DNA of 10,669 nt, from the NCBI GenBank assembly GCA_021810575.1, contig JAJZIN010000020.1, forward strand, positions 1-10,669. Reading direction: 5' to 3'. The translations under genes and the position numbers were made by a program. Shown here one piece after another: positions 4,694 to 10,669 of this stretch. Position 1 is the first letter of the stretch. Each line of letters opens with the position of its first letter. Under the pieces are notes generated by a model. The model saw only the letters and a list, made by a program, of their open reading frames with translations. It was not told where the DNA came from and did no database searches. The DNA is from Thermoplasmata archaeon. GTDB taxonomy: Archaea; Thermoplasmatota; Thermoplasmata; Thermoplasmatales; Thermoplasmataceae.

Positions 4694-5701
4694 TAGAAGG
4701 GCCACGATATTTCCAAAGTTCTTCAGTGTTTTGCCATATTCTCCGTCTGAACTCATTATGATCACCTCTCCTCCCGATGAACTGACGTTTTCTATTATCT
4801 CCTGGAAGTCCTCATTTCTGAAGCTATCTTCAAGAACCAGCAGCTTGTCAATAGCCCCTGATAGGGAAAGCCTTGAAATTTCTTCCTTCCCATAGGCGAC
4901 CATTGAATTCCTTGCCAGTCCTTCCATGAATTGCTCCATGTACCTTCTCTCCCTGGAAGACCTTGAATCGCCTATTATTTTTCTTACTGCCTCTGTGTTG
5001 ATTATTTCGAATACTGCGTTTTCATCCTCTCTTGTGGATGGTATGAAGTTGACTCTCAGTCCCGTGCTGTTCTCTTTCAGAAACTTTTCAAACATTTCTC
5101 CCTCGAATCCGGGGCCCGTTATTATGATTGGACCTGTAAATTTGATGGAATTGAGTGTCTTCATGATCTCTTCAAAGTATGTTTTCCTTGAATAATTTCC
5201 CGCATATTCCTTCCCGGATTTTCCTGAGAATATCCTGGCCTGTGTCTGGAGTCCATACTCCCTCAATATGCAGAATGTTGCAGTTTCATCATCCATAACA
5301 ATGAAAAGAGCATTGTTAGATGCTTTCAGCATAGCATCCCTTATCAGGTTCTCAGTGGACCTGTCCCACCGGTCCTTAAGAATCTCAACATTCTCCCCCT
5401 CAGATATGTACAGAGACTGATGCTGTCCCAGTGTACCTTCCGGGCCCTTTATGATTATTCCCTGGATTCTCAGCCTGTCCGTGAATGGCTGGAAATATAC
5501 CTCTTCTGGCCTGATTTCCAGCAGTACAGGCTTCCTTGATGTCTCCTTGCTTCTCTCCATGTCTTCGCTCTTATCTTCCCTGCGCAGAACAGTTTTTTTT
5601 ATTATTGTGCCTGAATCGATGATATTCTTCAAGTACCATAGATCGTCCATGTTCTCTATCAGTATTTCTCTCCATCCCTCCTCATTCTGTCTGAGCTTCA
5701 T
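4679..5701 (-). CDS. pelA: Archaeal Pelota (Dom34/aPelota), ribosome rescue factor
   Basis: The protein has 340 residues, about normal for archaeal Pelota. The N-terminal Sm-like domain (about 1-120) has the family motif NMDDLWYLKNIIDSG (17-31), a basic loop TVLRREDK, and RIQGIIIKGPE, LGQHQSLYI. The central eRF1-like domain begins around NALFIVMDDETATFCILREYG and lacks the GGQ of release factors; it continues to PIIITGPGFEGEMF. The C-terminal domain includes YMEQFMEGLARNSMVAYG, GAIDKLLVLED and the ending GNIVALLRYNP. Pelota, with the GTPase aEF1A in archaea, recognises ribosomes stalled on damaged or truncated mRNA and promotes their disassembly. The ATG at 5701 has a Shine-Dalgarno-like GAAGGTG shortly upstream and lies inside the preceding gene (20-base overlap), so it is the last gene of a coupled three-gene operon. 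Confidence 0.96.
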   Translation of the reverse strand: MKLRQNEEGWREILIENMDDLWYLKNIIDSGTIIKKTVLRREDKSEDMERSKETSRKPVLLEIRPEEVYFQPFTDRLRIQGIIIKGPEGTLGQHQSLYISEGENVEILKDRWDRSTENLIRDAMLKASNNALFIVMDDETATFCILREYGLQTQARIFSGKSGKEYAGNYSRKTYFEEIMKTLNSIKFTGPIIITGPGFEGEMFEKFLKENSTGLRVNFIPSTREDENAVFEIINTEAVRKIIGDSRSSRERRYMEQFMEGLARNSMVAYGKEEISRLSLSGAIDKLLVLEDSFRNEDFQEIIENVSSSGGEVIIMSSDGEYGKTLKNFGNIVALLRYNP

Positions 5702-6137
5702 AATACACCTTCAATGACTCCAATTTGGCCAGTATGTTCTGGGAGTGAGTTCCATCCCAGTAACATCTGCCGCAGTCCGGGCAGTGATATACAGAATCTT
5801 TTTTCCTTGGATCATATTCTTCCCTGCAGTTACTGTCACCTTTCACAAGCACCCCATTGCAGTTAGTACACCTTGAAAATAGAAGTTCTCTTCTCGGTCG
5901 TTCAATGTTTGTGATCTGTATTATCTGTTCATCTATCCTGTCTGAATCTATGTATATGGATTTTATATATCTGCTGCACAACTGCCTGTCTCTCGATAAT
6001 AAAATCCTGTCATCAGCCTTGCTGATCTCAATAAGTTCAGTGTCCGATATTTCGAGGTTAGGATATGAAGTATCGTACCCCATTATTCGCATGTACCTTG
6101 CAAGTCTTCCCAGCATGTTATCAGCAAGATACTTAAT
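5682..6137 (-). CDS. Mut7-C RNase-domain protein with zinc ribbon (apparent AUU start)
   Basis: The protein has 151 residues from the proposed AUU start at 6137. Mut7-C proteins have a PIN-like nuclease fold and a C-terminal zinc ribbon. Here the N-terminus reads KYLADNMLGRLARYMRIMGY with the invariant first Asp at D6. LLSRDRQL (D50) is the second acidic strand, and the ribbon uses CTNC (90-93) and CPDC (119-122). The first ATG in frame (6116) would begin at MLGR and delete D6. Between the in-frame stop at 6164 and 6116 there is no ATG, GTG or TTG. A strong Shine-Dalgarno sequence AAGGAGG (6153-6147) lies 9 bases before the ATT but 30 before the ATG. The gene overlaps ubiX by 5 bases and pelA by 20, so the three are cotranscribed. 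The likely activity is RNA cleavage in the cytoplasm, not shown directly. Confidence 0.88.
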   Translation of the reverse strand: MKYLADNMLGRLARYMRIMGYDTSYPNLEISDTELIEISKADDRILLSRDRQLCSRYIKSIYIDSDRIDEQIIQITNIERPRRELLFSRCTNCNGVLVKGDSNCREEYDPRKKDSVYHCPDCGRCYWDGTHSQNILAKLESLKVYYEAQTE

Positions 6138-6690
6138 CTCTCTCTTCCTCCTTCCATCTTTTTACAAGACTGTTGTCCATGCCACAAAGGTCCATGACCC
6201 TCCCGACCATGAAATCAACCATGTCGTCTACGCTCTTTGGCTTGGTATAAAATGCAGGCATGGCAGCTGCGATAATACCACCCGCCCTCGTGATTCTTGT
6301 CATGTTCTCAAGCGCTATCTCACTCAATGGCATTTCCCTTGGAACCAGTATAAGCCTTCTCCTTTCCTTCAGTGCTACTGCAGCAGCCCTTGTTATGAGA
6401 GAATCAGAGATTCCGGCAGCTATCTTTGCCAGCGTATTCATTGAGCATGGCATTACTACCATTGCATTGAATATGAAACTCCCTGAGCTTATTCTTGCCG
6501 CCACATCCTTATCGTCATACGAATACGCTGCCATCTTCCTGAATGACGATGAGTCGTGCCCTGTTTCATATTCTATGACCTGGTCAGAGTTTGATGAAAT
6601 GACCAGGTGGATTTCCGCGTTTGCAGTTTCAAGAAACCTCTTGGCCAGAATACTTCCAGATGCTCCAGTGATGCCTAAAATAACTTTCAT
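6133..6690 (-). CDS. ubiX: UbiX-type flavin prenyltransferase
   Basis: The protein has 185 residues, full family length. The motifs are GITGASGS (6-13, FMN phosphate site), VISSNS (30-35), MPCSMNTLAKIAAGISDSLI (80-99, the flavin-binding core) and LVPREMPLS (115-123, the conserved Arg-Glu segment). UbiX joins dimethylallyl phosphate to reduced FMN to give prenylated FMN, the cofactor of UbiD-type decarboxylases used in quinone synthesis and some other pathways. No ubiD is seen in the window. The ATG at 6690 has a Shine-Dalgarno-like AAAGGA (6702-6697), and AT-rich TATA candidates lie at about 6718-6734. It is the first gene of the operon with the Mut7-C and pelA genes. Confidence 0.95.
   Translation of the reverse strand: MKVILGITGASGSILAKRFLETANAEIHLVISSNSDQVIEYETGHDSSSFRKMAAYSYDDKDVAARISSGSFIFNAMVVMPCSMNTLAKIAAGISDSLITRAAAVALKERRRLILVPREMPLSEIALENMTRITRAGGIIAAAMPAFYTKPKSVDDMVDFMVGRVMDLCGMDNSLVKRWKEEERD
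6147..6153 (-). promoter_or_regulatory. Shine-Dalgarno site selecting the AUU start
   Basis: AAGGAGG on the minus strand, inside the end of ubiX, is 9 bases upstream of the ATT at 6137 and too far (30 bases) from the ATG at 6116. It is the strongest ribosome-binding site I noticed in the window and is the main nucleotide evidence for the start call. Confidence 0.7.
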
Positions 6691-6736
6691 TTATTATCCT
6701 TTAGTAATAATTGTATGGATTAAATTCTTTTATGAT

Positions 6737-6742
6737 AAAAAA
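6737..6742 (-). terminator. Oligo-T terminator after the small surface-protein gene
   Basis: A run of six T on the minus strand starts three bases after the stop codon at 6745-6747, in a T/A-rich spacer before ubiX. Archaeal RNA polymerase stops at such runs. The call is weak because the spacer is AT-rich anyway. Confidence 0.35.
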
Positions 6743-6744
6743 TT

Positions 6745-7359
6745 TTATTTTCTTCTGTTGAAGACAAAATAAAGCACAAACACTGATACAACAACGGCAA
6801 CCATTGCGCCTACATATTCCTCGGTAAGATAGTTTGGTAGTATCTTTGGTTTTGACCAGCTGAATCCCGGGAAGGCTCCTGCACTCAAAGCTTTCCAGTT
6901 TGTATAACCACTCACAAGGGATGTTTCATTTGCCGTTTTCCAGAATGCTTCAAGCTCATGTTTCTTCGAGAGGTTCCCTGTATGGGAAAGGGCGTTTACA
7001 TATTCAACACCATATGGATTCAATCCCTGGTACGTAATATCGAAAACTATGAGATACTGTGTTGAATTGGAAGAAAAATTATATGCTATTATGGATCTAT
7101 CATCGAAAACGTTCGTGAAAATGCTCGTCCAGTCGCTTGTCGTTATGGCGCATGATTTATCATTGCCGTAATAATATTTAACTGTCGGAAATGTTGATGG
7201 AGGCGTGGTTACATTCTCCAGCTTATTGACATAATTGTTCACGGTCATTTGTGACCCATGGCTTGAAGTTCCTGTATTTACAGTTCCTGCATTACTCATT
7301 ATGGGTGTTACCATTAGTGCAATTATTATAACAGCGATTACCAGATAGATAGATTTCAT
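6745..7359 (-). CDS. Exported membrane-anchored protein of unknown function
   Basis: The protein has 204 residues with the start at ATG 7359; an upstream in-frame ATG (7395) would add a polar stretch before the signal sequence and is less likely. Residues 1-23 (KSIYLVIAVIIIALMVTPIM after Met) form a hydrophobic signal/anchor. The middle (about 24-181) is outside the cell and has about five N-x-S/T sequons. Residues 182-200 (YVGAMVAVVVSVFVLYFVF) are a membrane helix followed by NRRK, so the C-terminus faces the cytoplasm. I do not recognise the ectodomain; it has one Cys (KSCAITT). The gene begins 32 bases after the stop of the giant surface protein and may be cotranscribed with it as a partner, though it has its own TATA-like element. 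Confidence 0.75.
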   Translation of the reverse strand: MKSIYLVIAVIIIALMVTPIMSNAGTVNTGTSSHGSQMTVNNYVNKLENVTTPPSTFPTVKYYYGNDKSCAITTSDWTSIFTNVFDDRSIIAYNFSSNSTQYLIVFDITYQGLNPYGVEYVNALSHTGNLSKKHELEAFWKTANETSLVSGYTNWKALSAGAFPGFSWSKPKILPNYLTEEYVGAMVAVVVSVFVLYFVFNRRK

Positions 7360-7370
7360 CCTTACAGGAT

Positions 7371-7382
7371 GGATAAATAAAA
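7371..7382 (-). promoter_or_regulatory. TATA-like element before the 204-residue protein
   Basis: On the minus strand this reads TTTTATTTATCC, 12 bases upstream of ATG 7359. The expected start of transcription is near or slightly past the ATG, so it is an imperfect fit. Confidence 0.3.
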
Positions 7383-7391
7383 TGTCGTATA

Positions 7392-10300
7392 TCACTTTTT
7401 CTTATTATTAGTCAATATCTCAAGTCTCGGTTTTCCATCCGGATCAGGGGAAATCTTTATTAAATTTCTTTCCAGGAGCAGATTGAAACTCTTTTTTATC
7501 ATCTTCCGGGAGAAATGCTTCCGTCTCAATTTCCTGATTACCTCTTTCAACGGGCTGTCATCCTCTGAAAATATGGTGTTGAGAAGATCTTCAGAATTAC
7601 CATTTACTGGAAAGTTCCTCAATGCATATATGGAGAATAATGCAATTGGAACAGGCACTAAAAAGTAGCTGCTAATGCTTATGACAGTAAAACTGTAAGA
7701 TCGGGTTGTGTTACCGTAACTTGCCCTGATGGAGATGTGGTCCAGGCCCACTGGCAGGGATATATTCTCATACTTTCCTGATGATGCATAGTTCCCATTT
7801 ATGTACCATTTTATCCCTATACCTGACGTGTTATCCCCGCTAAGTATTGATTGAGCAATGAAGCTCTGGAAGAATATGCGGTAAGATACACCTATGCTCC
7901 TGATAAGTGGGTAATAGGTCACGTTCAGATAGTAGGTTGTCCTGTTGATATTTCCGCATCTGTCCTTAACTTCAAGTGTGAAATTATAAGCTCCATCCTG
8001 CATGAAGTGTAGAGTGAAGCTGAAATTTTTTTCATTCATTTCCCGACCGTTGAAAAAGAGGAAAGCTCCAGAGATGTGTTCCTTTCCATTTGCGACAACT
8101 GAAAACTTCAAATTGGATGTCCTTGTAACTTTGCTGCTGAAACCAATGAATTTGTATTCAGGAGCAGATGTGTTGAATTTAACCCATATGATCCTTGAGA
8201 TGTGATTCATTGATCTCGACCATATGTGAAATATAAAACTGAAATTTCCAGTATGATTCAAATAGACCGAGCCGTTGAATATCCTCCTGTTTCCATTCAT
8301 GAGGTAATCTATTCTCCCATTGGACCTGAATGCTTTTGATAAGTTGAGGACAGACGTGTTGGTGTAATAATAAGATGGTGCTATGAAATACGGGATTGAA
8401 TTATTCACCTCTATGTCCAACTTCGATGAATAATTATGCCTATTGACTGAGCTGTAATTGAGGTAGAATATAAAGGAGCCATTATCCCTGAATATATATT
8501 TTATTTCTGAAGAATTCAGCCATAAATTTTCCTCACATACCTTCTCTGTGAAGTCCTTCACAGAATTGTGATATACTCTTACGTTCCACATTCCTTTGAT
8601 GCTGGCAGCATAATGAAAGTTAAATGAATCGTTTTCGGAATTACCGTAGAAAGAGTAAAAGCTTTTGACTGTACTATTGTCCGTCACAGTCAGGTTTTCT
8701 GACATTACAGTGAAATTAACAGTTCCTTCAAACACCTTGTTTCCTGCGCTAAATAGATCATAAGTGGATATACTGTAAACTCCGTTTGCCAGACTCAGGT
8801 AGAATGATGTTATATCTGATGAATAGTTAAGTGTCTTACTGAAAGATTCATTCCTCACAACGAATTGGATTCGGGATACATTAACAGGATTTCCATGGAG
8901 TGTTATGTATAATTTGTTACTGTTGAATATCTGATTTTCAGATATATCAGGGAAAAGACCTGAACCATTCTCGTCATAATACCTTAATTTAAATTTAATA
9001 AACCTGGTTACATTATACGTGTCTCGGAAAAATACCTCAAATTGAAGATATTTATAACCATAATGAAGAGGAATTAAGAATGATATTGTTGAATTGGCAG
9101 TGTTTATGGTGTTATTGACTCCATCCACAACTATGTGGGTGATACCTGCTGAATCTGAATACTTAGACCATAACACTTCCCCAGAAAATATCCCGTTTTT
9201 GATGCTCTGGGAAAATGTCAAATTTGGAAATGAACTATCCACTGTTACTGTGCCTGTATGGACTATATAGTAAAGGGATGCCGTTAATATCTGCAGTGAA
9301 TAATTGTATATTCCAGAATTCAGTGAAGAAAGATTCAGATTATATGATGACCTGTTCATCCCTTCATTGCTGATTCCATCTATTAAAAGTTTGGATGTGA
9401 AGGATGATGTTCCAGTTATGGTAAAATTGAAATATCCAAGTGGGGAAAACAACTGATCTTCTGGAACCTTGATTTTTACATCTGAGGAACTTGAATTATC
9501 AATGAGATACAAACAGTATGAATTCCCCGACATGCTTATGAATGAACCACTGAATATAAATGATAAATTTCCGGTGTATTGAAAAAAGGTTTGGCTTTGC
9601 GTGGAAATATTAAGCATGTCAAGTGCCTCTCCAGTATAGGTAAGTCCAGCTTCATCCCTGTCCATGAAGTTTATGGTTCTTCCTGAAATTACTTCCAGTT
9701 CCGGGTAGTAATAACTCACTGCATTAGTGCTGAAACTGATCCCACATATTAGCTGCCCATCCTCCTCGCTGAAATTGGTAATTGACTGAAAATTGCCAAA
9801 ATGGGAAACCTTCCCATCAGCTTGATCCAGGATAGATAGGGTGGTTTTATTCCTGTAGTATACATATGTTGTACCTCTGTACTGTGAGATACCCTCTATG
9901 GCTGAGCCATAACTTTTACAGTTACTGTATCTGAACTCAACATGATCATTGACTGCTTCCATTACCTCTGTCTGGTTATAAAAGGATAGAACATTGTTTA
10001 TTATTACGATTCCAAACTTCCCTGACGGAGTCTCTGGAACTTTTTTAAGATTCATGAATAGATTTGAATTGTTAAGTTCTTCCACACAATACGCTGAATC
10101 AGTTTCATTTCTAATGAGCCAGTATGTATCTCCTCTGTCAGAAACAGCAGTGATTATATTATTCTCACTGGAACTGTAAATCACACCTGTCATGTTTGAA
10201 TTTGGGTTGTATTCCACTATGGAACTGTTTCCATTGACTACGAAGTATATACCCGCTTCTTCATCGGATATGAAATCCTTACTTTTCCTCTTTACACTAA

Positions 10301-10669
10301 AGAGACCTTGATGTTTCAACTCAATCGTATGGGGGTTAATTATGGAGGGATAGATAGTAAGTTTATTGTCCTGAAACGCTGGCTTTTCGAAAAACAGGTT
10401 GTAGTAATATCCCTGAATTGTAAAATTGATATCTTTTGACACTGTTTGACTGGAAGTGGGTTGAAATGAATCCGAGTAATATAGAGTGTTCATACTTTGT
10501 ACCATTAATATTACATCTTGCCCGGTGAAAGTGAAGGAAAGTGTATAAAAGGTGTTCTGACTCAGTTTCATTAATTTATCCACATTTTTACCCTGTTTAA
10601 CTGCAATATACGAATTGTACTTCAACCCGAAGCAACCTGAGATGGACTGGCCCCCGAAGGACACCATGA
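7392..10669 (-). CDS. Giant surface protein with membrane helix and cytoplasmic winged-helix-like tail (N-terminus probably outside window)
   Basis: There are 1091 residues from the ATG at 10667, but only two bases precede it and no signal peptide follows. The true start is therefore probably beyond the window; numbering here is from that Met. About 110-330 has propeller-like short strands (IYFVVNGNSSIVEYN, KFGIVIINNVLSFYN, TTYVYYRNKTTLSILD). About 390-990 is a run of beta-rich, Ig/PKD-like units. Roughly 45 N-x-S/T sequons counted by eye mark the whole region as exterior and probably heavily glycosylated. One membrane helix lies at about 997-1016 (YFLVPVPIALFSIYAL). The last 73 residues are charged and cytoplasmic; SPLKEVIRKLRRKHFSRKMI, SFNLLLERNLI and a turn with PDPDGKPRLEIL look like a winged helix-turn-helix. 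I infer a receptor or adhesin with an intracellular DNA- or protein-binding tail. No enzymatic motif was recognised. Confidence 0.8.
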   Translation of the reverse strand, partial: MVSFGGQSISGCFGLKYNSYIAVKQGKNVDKLMKLSQNTFYTLSFTFTGQDVILMVQSMNTLYYSDSFQPTSSQTVSKDINFTIQGYYYNLFFEKPAFQDNKLTIYPSIINPHTIELKHQGLFSVKRKSKDFISDEEAGIYFVVNGNSSIVEYNPNSNMTGVIYSSSENNIITAVSDRGDTYWLIRNETDSAYCVEELNNSNLFMNLKKVPETPSGKFGIVIINNVLSFYNQTEVMEAVNDHVEFRYSNCKSYGSAIEGISQYRGTTYVYYRNKTTLSILDQADGKVSHFGNFQSITNFSEEDGQLICGISFSTNAVSYYYPELEVISGRTINFMDRDEAGLTYTGEALDMLNISTQSQTFFQYTGNLSFIFSGSFISMSGNSYCLYLIDNSSSSDVKIKVPEDQLFSPLGYFNFTITGTSSFTSKLLIDGISNEGMNRSSYNLNLSSLNSGIYNYSLQILTASLYYIVHTGTVTVDSSFPNLTFSQSIKNGIFSGEVLWSKYSDSAGITHIVVDGVNNTINTANSTISFLIPLHYGYKYLQFEVFFRDTYNVTRFIKFKLRYYDENGSGLFPDISENQIFNSNKLYITLHGNPVNVSRIQFVVRNESFSKTLNYSSDITSFYLSLANGVYSISTYDLFSAGNKVFEGTVNFTVMSENLTVTDNSTVKSFYSFYGNSENDSFNFHYAASIKGMWNVRVYHNSVKDFTEKVCEENLWLNSSEIKYIFRDNGSFIFYLNYSSVNRHNYSSKLDIEVNNSIPYFIAPSYYYTNTSVLNLSKAFRSNGRIDYLMNGNRRIFNGSVYLNHTGNFSFIFHIWSRSMNHISRIIWVKFNTSAPEYKFIGFSSKVTRTSNLKFSVVANGKEHISGAFLFFNGREMNEKNFSFTLHFMQDGAYNFTLEVKDRCGNINRTTYYLNVTYYPLIRSIGVSYRIFFQSFIAQSILSGDNTSGIGIKWYINGNYASSGKYENISLPVGLDHISIRASYGNTTRSYSFTVISISSYFLVPVPIALFSIYALRNFPVNGNSEDLLNTIFSEDDSPLKEVIRKLRRKHFSRKMIKKSFNLLLERNLIKISPDPDGKPRLEILTNNKKK

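Noticed and set aside
5857..6444. Long plus-strand open frame (195 codons) opposite the Mut7-C and ubiX genes
   Set aside because: It is a shadow of two well-supported genes on the other strand and shows no family motif.

Overview
The window looks like chromosomal DNA from an archaeon, most likely a member of the Thermoplasmatales. The evidence is an archaeal Pelota (aPelota) with a Mut7-C RNase, TATA-type promoters close to start codons, Shine-Dalgarno sites only at some genes, AT-rich spacers, and large surface proteins dense in N-glycosylation sequons. The order is an inference from gene content and style; no 16S or other marker is present.

Layout. (1) 1-194, plus strand: the last 64 residues or so of endonuclease III (Nth), with its iron-sulfur ligands. 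(2) 214-2333, minus strand: three separately spaced metabolic-type genes, namely a short-chain dehydrogenase (SDR), a glyoxalase/VOC-fold protein, and a metallo-beta-lactamase-fold protein that has lost most of its metal-binding motif. The SDR gene is bracketed by a short imperfect direct repeat. (3) 2334-4678: an accessory stretch with two toxin-antitoxin modules around a host tRNA-Leu(UAG). These are an AbrB/VapC pair on the plus strand and an RHH antitoxin/MazF pair on the minus strand. Palindromes that look like operators lie at both promoters. The MazF module sits between imperfect direct repeats, one of which overlaps the 3' end of the pelota gene. (4) 4679-6690, minus strand: a tight overlapping operon ubiX - Mut7-C RNase - pelA. 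(5) 6745-10669, minus strand: a small membrane-anchored exported protein and, upstream of it, a giant surface protein cut by the window edge. The giant protein ends in one membrane segment and a cytoplasmic winged-helix-like tail.

How the genes may work together. Pelota rescues stalled ribosomes. The Mut7-C protein, translated from an overlapping frame just before it, has the features of a nuclease with a zinc ribbon, so the pair could form an RNA-quality-control unit. UbiX makes prenylated FMN for UbiD-type decarboxylases; its link to the other two is probably only transcriptional. The two toxin-antitoxin modules appear to be independent, self-regulated insertions near the tRNA gene.

The most notable observations are: an apparent AUU start codon for the Mut7-C gene; the pelA/Mut7-C coupling; direct repeats flanking the MazF module and the SDR gene; a VapC with a catalytic Asp replaced by Ala; and a surface receptor-like protein with an intracellular DNA-binding-like tail. 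All repeat and motif calls were made by eye.
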